Assembly: GCF_039523795.1 (NCBI RefSeq) | Contig: NZ_BAAAFZ010000038.1 | Span: forward strand, 82,519-146,518 | Length of the DNA stretch: 64,000 bases | Direction: 5' to 3' | From: Craurococcus roseus | Lineage (GTDB): Bacteria > Pseudomonadota > Alphaproteobacteria > Acetobacterales > Acetobacteraceae | In this document: positions 8,532 through 18,263 of the stretch, piece by piece | Position numbering within the stretch: the first letter of the stretch is position 1 | Layout: each line of letters begins with the position of its first letter | Translations under genes and position numbers: made by a program | Notes under the pieces: model-generated | Database searches by the model: none | What the model saw: only the letters and a program-made list of their open reading frames with translations | Told to the model about the DNA's origin: nothing

Positions 8532-9082
8532 CGGCGGGAACCGGCGACGAGCGGCGCCCGCAGTTCGCGGCCCCGCCGCCGCCGGCGGTGCGCATCGTGC
8601 GGACGGAGCGGCTGATGCTGCTGCCGGTGGGGTTCGAAAACCTGCCGGAGCTGGTGCGGCTGAAGGCCGACCCGCGCGTCTTCTCCGCCATGCTGCACGG
8701 CGTCCGCACACCGGAGAGGACGCGGGAGGAGCTGGAGGACGACATCGACTTCTGGCAGGTGCGCGGCTACGGCACTTGGTGCGTCCACTCGCTGGCGGAC
8801 GAGAGCTTTCTCGGCATCGCGGGGCTGATGGAGCGGCCGGACGGGCGCGGGGTGGCGTTGCGCTTCGCGCTGTGGCCGGAGGTGCGTGGCCAGGGCTACG
8901 CGCGCGAGGCGGCGGGGGCGGCGCTCGCCTTCGGGCACCGCGCCGGGCTGGCGCGCATCATCGCCGTGGCGCGCGAGACCAACACCGCGTCCCGCGCCGT
9001 GCTCACCGACATCGGCATGAAGCCGTGCGGCGAGTACCCTTACCAGGGCCACCGGATGCTGGTGTTCGAGAGCTTGGCCTGA
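8528..9082 (+). CDS. GNAT-family N-acetyltransferase, RimJ/RimL type
   Basis: A 184-residue cytoplasmic protein of the Acetyltransf_3 type. After a proline-rich N-terminus it has RTERLMLLPVGFENLPELV, and the acetyl-CoA pyrophosphate loop is VRGQGYAREA followed by ARETNTASRAVLTDIGMK. Proteins of this type acetylate amino groups of proteins or small molecules; the target here is unknown. The GTG start at 8528 lies inside GTGA and overlaps the ettA stop, so translation is probably coupled. The next gene is convergent. GACCGC (9081-9086) and GCGGTC (9093-9098) form a small stem between them without a T-run. Confidence 0.85.
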   Translation: MTAGTGDERRPQFAAPPPPAVRIVRTERLMLLPVGFENLPELVRLKADPRVFSAMLHGVRTPERTREELEDDIDFWQVRGYGTWCVHSLADESFLGIAGLMERPDGRGVALRFALWPEVRGQGYAREAAGAALAFGHRAGLARIIAVARETNTASRAVLTDIGMKPCGEYPYQGHRMLVFESLA

Positions 9083-9096
9083 CCGCCCGTCTGCGG

Positions 9097-9798
9097 TCAC
9101 AGCTCCGGCAGGCGGTTGTCCATGCCGCGGAAGCAGATCAGCTCCCGCGCTTCGCGCTCGGCGGGCGACATGGCCAGCCAGCTCCCGAATTCGACCAGGA
9201 TCTTCGCGGTGATAGCGGCGAGCCTGTGTTCGTGGGTTTCGTTCAGCGCGAAGAAACGCAGTTCCTCCAGCTCACCAGAGCCCCGCATGGTGCCGCCCGC
9301 TGACTCGGCCTGCGCGATCAGGAAACGCGCGTTGAAGCGGATCGGCATCGCCGCCGGCGTCACCGCGCGGCACAGGTAATCGAGCGCGCCGAGGTCGGGC
9401 AGGAGCCTGCTTCCGTCCAGCCGACCGAGAGCGAGGCCCGTCTCTTCCAGCAACTCGCGCGCCGCCGCGACGCCGAGCGCGCGTGCCAGCCCCGGCGTGG
9501 CTCGGCGTTCCAGGCAGGCGCGGGTGAACGCGGGGAGGTCGCCGGAGGCCGGCGCGTCGTGGTCCTCGCGGTCGACGCGGCCGCCGGGGAAGACGAGTAC
9601 GTTCGGCATGAAGCGGTGCCGGGCGTGGCGCAGTCCCATCAGCACTTCCGCGCCGTGTGGGCCGTCGCGCCATAGGATCAGGCTCGCCGCGTCGTGCGGG
9701 CGTGCGGGCCGGGCGGTCCCGGCGCGCGGTCCGTCGCCCTCGGCGCCGCCGGGGTTGTCGGCGGTCGGGTCCAGGTCGGGCGCGTGACGGTCAGTCAA
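9097..9798 (-). CDS. Nudix hydrolase, NUDT19-like
   Basis: About 233 residues. The Nudix elements are split: PNVLVFPGGRVDRED precedes an insertion of roughly 40 residues, then AARELLEETGLALG supplies the metal-binding REUXEEXGU helix. This arrangement is known from NUDT19/RP2-like proteins that hydrolyse CoA and acyl-CoA diphosphates. The start is uncertain. No ATG precedes the domain, so a TTG at 9798 that overlaps the end of the upstream nitroreductase gene by 8 nt is proposed. It is the last gene of the leftward set that begins with the SDR at 13583. Confidence 0.8.
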   Translation of the reverse strand: MTDRHAPDLDPTADNPGGAEGDGPRAGTARPARPHDAASLILWRDGPHGAEVLMGLRHARHRFMPNVLVFPGGRVDREDHDAPASGDLPAFTRACLERRATPGLARALGVAAARELLEETGLALGRLDGSRLLPDLGALDYLCRAVTPAAMPIRFNARFLIAQAESAGGTMRGSGELEELRFFALNETHEHRLAAITAKILVEFGSWLAMSPAEREARELICFRGMDNRLPEL

Positions 9799-10615
9799 GC
9801 GAGACGCCGCGCAGCCGCAGCCAAGCGCGGAAGCCGAAGCGCTCCGGCACGGAGAGTTGTCGTGCGGCGTTCTCGCTCCAAAGGCACCCCTCCGGACGTG
9901 GGCCATGAATTTCGGGGTAGCGCGGCTTCGCCGGCGGGCGCAGCGCGTCGTAAGCGGGGAGCGCCGCTTCGAGGCCGCCGTCGTCGTAGCGCTCGCGGTG
10001 CACCACCACGGATTGGGGCAGGCGCGGGGAGGGGGTGTTGCGCGCGGCGGGCCAGCCCAGCGTGAGGCCCGCCACCGGGAACACGCCGCGCGGCAGGCCC
10101 AGGAGTGGCGCGACCCGCTCCACGTGGTTCCGAACGTAGGACACCGGGCAGGTGCCGAGGCCGGCCATCTCGGCGGCCAGGGTGAAGTGCGCCATGGCCA
10201 GCGCCGCGTCGGCGGCCGCGTTGAGGAAGGTGTCCGCGTTGTCGTTGGCGTGCTCCAGGCCGCGCAGTTCGCAGATGCGCCGCCCGCGCCGGATGTCGCC
10301 GCAGAAGAACAGGAAGGCCGGCGCTTCCTTGATCCAGGGCATGGTGCCGATCCAGTCCGCGACGGCGGCGATCTTCGCGGGGTCCTCAACGACGACGATC
10401 GAATACTGCTGCAGGTCCGATTTGCTCGGCGCCGACTGCGCCGCCGCGAGCAGCGTGCGGAGCACCGGTTCCGGCACCGGCTCCGGCCGGTAGCGGCGCG
10501 TCACGCGGCGGTCGAGGATGGAGGCGAGGCCCGACGCCATCCCGTCAGGCGGGGCGAAGTCCGGCTCCGTGCCGTAGCGGGCGCGCAGCAGCGCGGCGGC
10601 GTCCTCCCCGGTCAT
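9791..10615 (-). CDS. Nitroreductase-family FMN oxidoreductase
   Basis: A 274-residue flavoprotein. The N-terminal phosphate-binding motif is RRVTRRYRPEPVPE (near residue 35), followed by AAAQSAPSKSDLQQYSIVVV, which contacts FMN, and a Gly-rich segment GLGTCPVSYVRN near residue 160. It resembles NfsA/FRP-type NADPH-dependent reductases, but the physiological substrate cannot be read. The ATG at 10615 overlaps the TGA of the upstream CoA-ligase gene (ATGA). With the SDR, the CoA-ligase and the Nudix hydrolase it forms a set suggestive of acyl-CoA metabolism. Confidence 0.85.
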   Translation of the reverse strand: MTGEDAAALLRARYGTEPDFAPPDGMASGLASILDRRVTRRYRPEPVPEPVLRTLLAAAQSAPSKSDLQQYSIVVVEDPAKIAAVADWIGTMPWIKEAPAFLFFCGDIRRGRRICELRGLEHANDNADTFLNAAADAALAMAHFTLAAEMAGLGTCPVSYVRNHVERVAPLLGLPRGVFPVAGLTLGWPAARNTPSPRLPQSVVVHRERYDDGGLEAALPAYDALRPPAKPRYPEIHGPRPEGCLWSENAARQLSVPERFGFRAWLRLRGVSLD

Positions 10616-12678
10616 GCGTGCACCGCCCACGCGTCGGCGACGGTGATGCCGGCGCCCTCCGGACCGATGATGGCCGGGTTCACTTCGGCTTCCGCCACAT
10701 CGCCGCTGGCCGCGAGGCGCGACAGGCACGCCACGGCACGCGCGACGGCTTCGAGGTCGCCGCGCGGCAATCCGCGCCAGCCGGCGAGAGCCCGCAGGCC
10801 CTTCACCTCGGCGACCATCTCCCGCGCTTCCTCCATGCCCACCGGGGCGGGCCGGAGCGAAACGTCGCGGAACAGCTCCGCCAGGACGCCGCCCGTGCCG
10901 AGCATCACCACCGGCCCGACTTCCGGGTCGCGGCGGAAGCCGATGATGGCTTCGCCCAAACCCCGCGCCATGGGTTGCACCAGGAAGCCCGTGAGCCGCG
11001 CGTCCGGCGCCGCGCGGGCGACGCGTTCGCGCATGGCTTCCGCTTCCCGCTTCAGCGCCGCCGCGTCAGCGATGCCGAGGCGCACGCCGCCCAGTTCGGT
11101 CTTGTGGGCGAGGTCGGGCGAGAGGATCTTCAGCGCCACCGGCCAGGAGATGCCGCCCGGGTCGTCATCCGGGGAGCGCAGCACGGCGAAGCCGCTCGGC
11201 AGCCCCAACGCGGCCAGCAACCGGCGCGCGTCCGCCTCGTCCGGCCGCTCGGGCAAACCGTGCGAGAAGGGCTCGGCCGGCGCGACCTCCCGCGGCATGC
11301 ACCACTCGCACCAGGCACGCACGCAGTCAGCGGCGGACTCCGGCGTGCGGAAGGCGGCGATGCCTGCCTCCGCGAGCAGCCGCAGGGACTGGTCCGCCTG
11401 CGGCACCAGGAAGGCCGAGACTGGCTTGGGGTTGCCGGCCGCGCGCGCGGCATCGTGCGCGCGCACGATGCCCTCCACCGAATCGCCCGGCCGGAATTGC
11501 GCGGAGGAGCCGATCACCGCAAGGGCGAGGTCGGTGTCCTCCGCCGCGAGCAGGGCGCCCAGCGCCGACGCCACGCGCTCCGGCTTGGTGCCGGCCAGGG
11601 TCACGTCCAGCAGGCGTCCGCCGTGTTGCGGGAAGCCGGCCGCGTCCAGCGCCGCCGCCGCCGCGGCGTCCGGCGGGCGCGCTTCGACGCCTGCCACGCC
11701 GAGGCAGTCCACGGCCATGGCGCCGCCCCCGCCGGTCGTCGTCATCACGCCGGCGGCGCGGCGCGGACGGGGCAGGGGCGTGCGGCCGACCAGGAGCGCC
11801 GGTAGTTCCAGCAATCCTTCCAAAGTGTGGGCGCGGGCGATGCCGAGTCGGCGGAAGAAGGCATCCGCCGCGGCGTCTGTACCGGCCAGCGCGCCGGTGT
11901 GGCTGGCCGCGAGTTCCGCGCCGTAGGGGCTGCGGCCGAGCTTGTAGGCGACCACCGGCTTGCCCGCCGCGTGGGCTTGGCGCGCGAGGCCGGCGAACAG
12001 CTCCGGCCGGCGGATCGCCTCCAGGAACAGCAGGATCGCGTCCACCTGCGGGTCGTCCACCAGCAACGCCGCCACCTCGGCCGCGGAGAGGTCGGCCTCG
12101 TTGCCGGTGCCGACCAGGTGGGAGAAGCCGATGCCCCGCGCTGCGCCACGCGACATCAGCGCGCCCATCATGGAGCCGGATTGCGACACCAGCGCCAGCC
12201 GGCCGGCGGGAAGCTCGTCCGCTTCCAGCGCCGCGTTCACGCTGCACGCGATCCGCGCGTTGAGATTCACCACGCCCATGGAGTTCGGGCCGAGTAGGCG
12301 CAGCCCCGCCCCGCGCGCCGCGGCGACCAAGCGGGCCTGGAGCGCGGCGCCGTCCGGTCCCGCTTCGGCGAAGCCGTCGGCCAGCACGCAGGCGGCGGGG
12401 ACGCCCTTGGCCGCCACCGCTTCCACCGCGCCTTCCACCTGCGGCGTGTTGAGCAGGATGTAGGCGAAGTCCACCGTGCCGGGGATGTCGGCGACGGACG
12501 GGTAGGCCCGCTCGCCCAGCACCTCCGCCTCGCGTGGATGCACGGGCAGGATGTCGCCCGCGAACCCGTGCTTGCGCAGGTAGATCTGCGCCCGCGCCGT
12601 CAGCCGCGAAGGGTCCGACGACGCGCCGACGAGGGCGATCCGCCGCGGCTCGAACAGCGCGCGGCGGAGTTGGATCAC
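10612..12678 (-). CDS. Acyl-CoA synthetase, NDP-forming (acetate-CoA ligase) family
   Basis: A single-chain protein of 688 residues. The domains in order are: a CoA-binding Rossmann domain (ALVGASSDPSRL at 15-26, then LLGPNSMGVVNL); a succinyl-CoA-ligase-like domain with the phosphorylatable His260 in AASHTGALAGTD; and a C-terminal ATP-grasp domain (PVALKILSPDLAHKTELGGV). Such enzymes interconvert acyl-CoA plus ADP/Pi and free acid plus ATP in the cytoplasm. There is no C-terminal GNAT domain, so it is not a Pat-type protein acetyltransferase. The GTG at 12678 overlaps the stop of the upstream SDR gene. The acyl substrate is unknown; the neighbouring MFE-2-like SDR hints at a carboxylic-acid degradation route. 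Confidence 0.87.
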   Translation of the reverse strand: MIQLRRALFEPRRIALVGASSDPSRLTARAQIYLRKHGFAGDILPVHPREAEVLGERAYPSVADIPGTVDFAYILLNTPQVEGAVEAVAAKGVPAACVLADGFAEAGPDGAALQARLVAAARGAGLRLLGPNSMGVVNLNARIACSVNAALEADELPAGRLALVSQSGSMMGALMSRGAARGIGFSHLVGTGNEADLSAAEVAALLVDDPQVDAILLFLEAIRRPELFAGLARQAHAAGKPVVAYKLGRSPYGAELAASHTGALAGTDAAADAFFRRLGIARAHTLEGLLELPALLVGRTPLPRPRRAAGVMTTTGGGGAMAVDCLGVAGVEARPPDAAAAAALDAAGFPQHGGRLLDVTLAGTKPERVASALGALLAAEDTDLALAVIGSSAQFRPGDSVEGIVRAHDAARAAGNPKPVSAFLVPQADQSLRLLAEAGIAAFRTPESAADCVRAWCEWCMPREVAPAEPFSHGLPERPDEADARRLLAALGLPSGFAVLRSPDDDPGGISWPVALKILSPDLAHKTELGGVRLGIADAAALKREAEAMRERVARAAPDARLTGFLVQPMARGLGEAIIGFRRDPEVGPVVMLGTGGVLAELFRDVSLRPAPVGMEEAREMVAEVKGLRALAGWRGLPRGDLEAVARAVACLSRLAASGDVAEAEVNPAIIGPEGAGITVADAWAVHA

Positions 12679-13583
12679 ACCGGGTCCCAGGAAAGCACCT
12701 CGCCGCTGCGGTCCAGCGGCATGAAGGAGGGGCGGAGCGCCGGCAGGGCGATCTCGGCGATCTTCTCCGGCGTCCAGCCGTCGGCGCTGTGGATAGAGCG
12801 GATCGGCCGGCTCTGGCTGAACAGGAACAGCTCGTTCATGCGCGGCCCGAAGACCTGTCCGGAGACCTCCCGTGCCGCGTCGGAGGCCAGGAACACCGCC
12901 AAAGGCGCGTTCTTCTCCGGCCCCATGCGCATGATCTTCTCGACCCGCGCCTTCTGCTCCGGGGTCTCGGCCGGGATGGAGGAAGTCATCCGGCTCCAGG
13001 CGAAGGGCGCGAGGCAGTTGGAGCGCACGTTGTAGCGCTTCATGTCCAGCGCGATGGACTTGGACAGCGCCACTATGCCGAGCTTCGCCGCCGAGTAGTT
13101 CGCCTGCCCGAAGTTGCCGATCAGGCCGGAGGTGGAGGTGATGTGGACGTAGGCGCCGCTCTCCTGCTTGCGGAAGTGCGTGGCGGCGTGGCGCGACATG
13201 TAGAAGCTGCCGTTCAGGTGGACGCCGATGACGCTGTCCCACTCTTCTGGCGACATCCGGTGGAAGATCTGGTCGCGCAGGATGCCGGCGTTGTTCACCA
13301 CGATGTCGATGCGGCCGAAATGGTCCAGCGCCGATTGGACGATCTTGCCGGCGCTGTCCCAGGACGCGACGCTGTCGGTGCTGATCTCGGCCTGCCCGCC
13401 GCGCTGCTCGATGATCTGCTTGGTCTGCTGCGCAGGGGTGGCCGACTGGCCTTCGCCCGACAGGCTGGCGCCGATGTCGTTGATGATGACCTTGGCGCCG
13501 GCGAGCGCCATGTGGATGGCGATCTCGCGGCCGACGCCGCCTCCCGAGCCGGTGACGACCGCGACCTTGCCTTCGAGCATCAT
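12675..13583 (-). CDS. Short-chain dehydrogenase, MFE-2/hydroxyacyl-CoA dehydrogenase-like
   Basis: A 302-residue NAD(P)-dependent SDR. The cofactor motif is TGSGGGVGRE (11-20), NNAG lies at 97-100, and the catalytic Tyr163-x3-Lys167 is in ANYSAAKLG with a Ser in HITSTSGL. The insertion after the second strand (NDIGASLSGEGQSATPA) is typical of SDRs related to the 3-hydroxyacyl-CoA dehydrogenase domain of peroxisomal multifunctional enzyme 2. Two tandem ATGs (13583, 13580) follow a good GGAGGGAAG ribosome site. It is the first gene of the leftward operon with the acyl-CoA synthetase, nitroreductase and Nudix genes. Confidence 0.85.
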   Translation of the reverse strand: MMLEGKVAVVTGSGGGVGREIAIHMALAGAKVIINDIGASLSGEGQSATPAQQTKQIIEQRGGQAEISTDSVASWDSAGKIVQSALDHFGRIDIVVNNAGILRDQIFHRMSPEEWDSVIGVHLNGSFYMSRHAATHFRKQESGAYVHITSTSGLIGNFGQANYSAAKLGIVALSKSIALDMKRYNVRSNCLAPFAWSRMTSSIPAETPEQKARVEKIMRMGPEKNAPLAVFLASDAAREVSGQVFGPRMNELFLFSQSRPIRSIHSADGWTPEKIAEIALPALRPSFMPLDRSGEVLSWDPV

Positions 13584-13678
13584 GGCGTTTCTTCCCTCCG
13601 CGACGGTATTCCGATCGTTCTAGCTTCGCCGCCCCGGCGCGTGAAGCCGCGCCCGATTTGCCGGCCCGGCCACGCGTG

Positions 13679-13694
13679 CCGCATAACGATGCGG
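13679..13694. repeat. Short inverted repeat in the 13.6 kb divergent promoter region
   Basis: CCGCAT (13679-13684), AACG, ATGCGG (13689-13694) is a perfect 6-bp dyad. It lies 22 nt before the TTG start of the ABC ATPase gene and between two divergent operons. It could be an operator or part of the leader; no regulator is encoded next to it. Confidence 0.35.
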
Positions 13695-13716
13695 CGGCGG
13701 AGGGAGCGGGTCGGAC

Positions 13717-14490
13717 TTGGCGCAGCTTTCCTTGCAGGGCGTGGGCAAGACGTTCCGCGGGCGCGCCGGCGCGTGGGAGGCCGTGCGCGAGGTCTGCCTC
13801 GACATCGCCGAGGGCGAGTTCCTGTGTCTGCTCGGCACATCCGGCTGCGGCAAGACCACGGTGCTCAACATGGTGGCGGGCTTCGAGGCGCCGACGGCGG
13901 GGCGCATCCTGCTCGACGGCCGGGAGGTGGCGCGGCCGGGCGCCGAACGGGGCGTCGTGTTCCAGGGCCAGGACAGCTTGTTCGACTGGCTTTCCGCGCT
14001 CGACAACATCGCCTTCGGCCTCCGCCTGCGCGGCGTCGGGCGCCGCGAACGGCGCGAGGCGGCGCGGCGCTACCTCGACATGGTGGGCCTCGGCGGCCAA
14101 GGCGCCAAGCACCCGGCCGAGCTCTCGGGCGGGATGAAGCAGCGCATCCAGATCGCCCGCGCCCTGGCGAACGACCCGCGCATCCTGCTGATGGACGAGC
14201 CCTTCGGCGCGCTCGACGCCATGACCCGCGCCGGCCTGCAAACCGAGTTCTCCCGCATCTGGCGGGCCACGGGCAAAACGGTGCTGTTCATCACCCACGA
14301 CATCGAGGAAGCCTGCGCCCTGGCCACCCGCGTCGCGGTGATGACGCGCGGCCCGGGAGGGCGCATCAAGGCCGTATTGCCCGTGGACCTGCCGTTCCCG
14401 CGCGACCGCACCTCGGACGCCTTCATGGCGGTGTTCCGCGAGGTCCACGCCCTCATCCACGCCGAGATCGCGGGGCAGGGGGCGGCTTGA
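13717..14490 (+). CDS. NitT/TauT-type ABC transporter ATPase
   Basis: A 257-residue cytoplasmic ATPase. Walker A is GTSGCGKTT, the Q-loop is VVFQGQDSLFDWLSALDN, the signature is LSGGMKQRIQIARAL, Walker B is ILLMDEPFGALD and the switch His is in FITHDIEEA. The pattern is that of SsuB/TauB/NrtD ATPases, which energise uptake of sulfonates, taurine, nitrate or related small molecules. The only plausible start is TTG at 13717, behind AGGGAGCGGG. The stop overlaps the TTG of the permease gene (TTGA). The receptor gene is third in the operon. Confidence 0.9.
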   Translation: MAQLSLQGVGKTFRGRAGAWEAVREVCLDIAEGEFLCLLGTSGCGKTTVLNMVAGFEAPTAGRILLDGREVARPGAERGVVFQGQDSLFDWLSALDNIAFGLRLRGVGRRERREAARRYLDMVGLGGQGAKHPAELSGGMKQRIQIARALANDPRILLMDEPFGALDAMTRAGLQTEFSRIWRATGKTVLFITHDIEEACALATRVAVMTRGPGGRIKAVLPVDLPFPRDRTSDAFMAVFREVHALIHAEIAGQGAA

Positions 14491-15248
14491 ACGGGCGCGC
14501 GGCCACGGCGCTCGGCTACCTCGCCGGTTTCGCCCTCCTCTTCATCGTGTGGCACGTCGCGGCGACGCTGCTGGTCCGCTCCGCCCTGTTCCCGCCGCCC
14601 TGGCCGGTGCTGGAGCGGGCGGTGGCGCTGGTGGAGGACGGCATCCTCCAGGAGCAGGTGGCCGCCAGCCTGCGCCGCATCCTCCAGGGTTTCGCCATCG
14701 GCAGCGCCATCGGGGTGCCGCTGGGACTCGCCATCGGTTCGTTCCGCCTGGTGCGCGTGCTCCTGGAGCCCTGGACCGAGTTCTTCCGCTTCATCCCGGC
14801 GGTCGCCATGATCACCGTCTCGGTGATCTGGTTCGGCATCGGGGAGGAGAGCAAGGTCTTCCTCATCGCCTACACCACCGTCTTCGTCGTGGTGATCGCG
14901 ACCGCGGCCGGGGTGGGCGCCGTGGCGCGGGACAAGGTGCGCGCCGCGCAGTGCCTGGGCGCCAGCCGGGCGCAGGTCTTCGCCCTGGTGGCGCTGCCCG
15001 CCACGGTGCCGCACATCCTGACCGGGATGCGGCTGGCGATGGCGAATTCCTTCGTCACCATCGTCGCGGCGGAGCTGGTGGCGAGCAACGACGGGCTCGG
15101 CAAGATGCTCTGGGACGCGCGGCTCTTCATGCAAGTCGAGGACGTCTTCGTGGCGCTGGTGGCCCTCGGCGCGCTCGGCTTCCTCTCCGACAGGGCCTTC
15201 CGCCTCGCCATCCGCGCCTTCGCCGGGCGCTTCAACCCGACCATGTGA
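14487..15248 (+). CDS. NitT/TauT-type ABC transporter permease
   Basis: A 253-residue inner-membrane protein with about six hydrophobic helices. The EAA-type coupling loop reads AAQCLGASRAQVFALVALPATVPHI, characteristic of the SsuC/TauC family. The proposed TTG start at 14487 overlaps the TGA of the ATPase gene. No ATG occurs before the first transmembrane helix (LGYLAGFALLFIVWHVA). It should form a homodimeric channel served by the ATPase upstream and the receptor downstream. Confidence 0.88.
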   Translation: MNGRAATALGYLAGFALLFIVWHVAATLLVRSALFPPPWPVLERAVALVEDGILQEQVAASLRRILQGFAIGSAIGVPLGLAIGSFRLVRVLLEPWTEFFRFIPAVAMITVSVIWFGIGEESKVFLIAYTTVFVVVIATAAGVGAVARDKVRAAQCLGASRAQVFALVALPATVPHILTGMRLAMANSFVTIVAAELVASNDGLGKMLWDARLFMQVEDVFVALVALGALGFLSDRAFRLAIRAFAGRFNPTM

Positions 15249-15263
15249 GGGAGTGCCCGACCC

Positions 15264-16229
15264 ATGCCGAGCCGAACCGTCGCCCGCCGCTCCGTCCTCG
15301 CCGCGCCCGCCCTCGGGCTCGCCATGCCGGCGCGCGCCCAGGGCGCGGCCAAGATGACGATCGCAACCGGCGTGGACCCCTCCTTCGCGCCGTTCTACGT
15401 CGGCCGGGAGGGCGGCTTCTTCCAGCGGAACGGCCTGGACGTCACGGTGAACACCGGCCCCTCCGGCAGCGCCATGGTGGCCTTCCTCATCGGCAACCAG
15501 ATCCAGAGCGCCTACGGCGCCGAGCAGGCCGGCGTCTCCGCGCACCTCGTGGACCACGCGGTCGTGGCGGTGGCGGAGGGCACGGCCCTGCTGCGCTGGA
15601 TCAGCGTGCTCGGGCGCGGCGTGGAGAGCATGGAGGCGCTGAAGGGCAAGCGCGTCGGGGTGGCCCGCGGCACGGGCAGCGAGACCTTCTGGCTTTCCGT
15701 GCTGGACAAGCTGAAGCTGGACGCCGGCGACTACACCGTAGTGAACGTCGAGGCGCCGGAGATGGTCGCGGCGCTGGAACGCGGCAACATCGACGCCTTC
15801 GCCGTGTGGGAGCCCTGGCCGACCCGCGCGATGCGCGCCATCCCCGGCACGCGCATCCTGGTCAACAACGAAACAATCCAGGTCGTCCGCAACTACGTCT
15901 ACATGAACCGCGGCTGGGTGGAGGCGAACCGCGACACCGCCACCCGCTTCCTGCGCGCCCTGGTGGAAGCGACGGCCTTCATCGAGAGCGACCGGGAGGA
16001 GGCGGCGCGGCAGGTCGCGCGGTTCTTGCGGCAAGATCGCGGCTTGGTGGCGGAACTGATGGGAAAGGTCGGGTACCGCATGGACCTGACGGCCGATTCG
16101 GTGGCGAACGTCCAACTCGCCATAGACCAGCTTCGTGGCATGGGCCGGCTTGCGAAGGAGGTGACGCCGGCCCAGGTGATTTGGCCCGACGCCTTGCGCG
16201 CCGCGGCCCCGGATCGGGTGAAAATCTAG
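15264..16229 (+). CDS. NitT/TauT-type ABC transporter substrate-binding protein
   Basis: A 321-residue periplasmic receptor of the type 2 fold. The signal peptide is residues 1-26, with a twin-arginine-like VARRSVLAAPALGLA and cleavage around ARAQ-GA. The mature protein starts MTIATGVDPSFAPFYVGREGG, the usual beginning of SsuA/TauA/NMT1-like receptors, and has EAPEMVAALERGNIDAFAVWEP in the hinge region. The ligand is unknown; sulfonates or other small organic anions are typical. The gene starts 15 nt after the permease, and the suf control region begins directly after its stop. Confidence 0.88.
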   Translation: MPSRTVARRSVLAAPALGLAMPARAQGAAKMTIATGVDPSFAPFYVGREGGFFQRNGLDVTVNTGPSGSAMVAFLIGNQIQSAYGAEQAGVSAHLVDHAVVAVAEGTALLRWISVLGRGVESMEALKGKRVGVARGTGSETFWLSVLDKLKLDAGDYTVVNVEAPEMVAALERGNIDAFAVWEPWPTRAMRAIPGTRILVNNETIQVVRNYVYMNRGWVEANRDTATRFLRALVEATAFIESDREEAARQVARFLRQDRGLVAELMGKVGYRMDLTADSVANVQLAIDQLRGMGRLAKEVTPAQVIWPDALRAAAPDRVKI

Positions 16230-16242
16230 ACTCGCCAGGGGC

Positions 16243-16271
16243 TTCAAATCGGACCGCAAAGGTCCTATTTA
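16243..16271 (+). promoter_or_regulatory. Probable suf promoter with an Rrf2-type operator dyad
   Basis: AAATCGGACC (16246-16255), spacer GCAAA, and GGTCCTATTT (16261-16270) form an inverted repeat with nine of ten positions complementary. A possible -35 TTCAAA (16243-16248) and -10 TATTTA (16266-16271) are separated by 17 nt, so the dyad would sit on the spacer and overlap both boxes. It lies 23 nt before the GTG of the Rrf2 regulator gene that opens the suf operon. Autoregulation by that protein is the natural reading but is inferred. Confidence 0.6.
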
Positions 16272-16293
16272 TCCGTCAACGAGGAGGCAAGCC

Positions 16294-16764
16294 GTGCTCA
16301 GGCTTTCCAAGTTGACGGACTACGCCGTGGTGGTGCTCACCCGTTTGGCGCGCGACGGCGCGACCCCGTCGGGGCCGGTGCAAACCGCCCTCAGCCTCGC
16401 CGCGGATACCGGCATCGCCGAGCCGACCGTTGCGAAGGTGCTCAAGATCCTGGCTCAGGCCGGGCTGGTCGAAGGGGTGAGGGGGCCTCGCGGCGGCTAC
16501 CGCTTGGCCCGTCCCCTCGCCGCCGTGCCGCTGTCGGAGATCATCGTCGCCATCGACGGCCCGATCGCCCTCACCGCTTGCGTCGACGGCGGCATGGGCG
16601 GTTGCGAAGCCGAGGCCATCTGCCCCGTCCGGGGTCGTTGGGACCCGGTGAACGACGCCATCCGCCGCGCCCTGTCCGGGATCACGCTGGCCGACCTCAC
16701 GCTGCCCTCGCCGTGCCGGCGCCCCGCCGCGCCCGCCGCCCCCATCCACGCTCTTGCCGAGTAG
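16294..16764 (+). CDS. Rrf2-family regulator of the SUF iron-sulfur operon
   Basis: A 156-residue DNA-binding protein. Residues 1-75 form the Rrf2 winged helix (MLRLSKLTDYAVVVLTRLAR, with TVAKVLKILAQAGLVEGVRG as recognition region). Three cysteines, Cys96, Cys104 and Cys110 (TACVDGG, GGCEAEAICPV), match the cluster-binding loop of IscR-like proteins, so it probably senses iron-sulfur status with a bound cluster. The start is GTG at 16294 behind GAGGAGG (16281-16287). sufB follows after 8 nt. It most resembles the SUF-system regulators of the SufR/IscR type; the exact name is uncertain. Confidence 0.88.
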   Translation: MLRLSKLTDYAVVVLTRLARDGATPSGPVQTALSLAADTGIAEPTVAKVLKILAQAGLVEGVRGPRGGYRLARPLAAVPLSEIIVAIDGPIALTACVDGGMGGCEAEAICPVRGRWDPVNDAIRRALSGITLADLTLPSPCRRPAAPAAPIHALAE

Positions 16765-16772
16765 GACACCCG

Positions 16773-18262
<1,490 letters not shown>

Positions 18263-18263
<1 letters not shown>

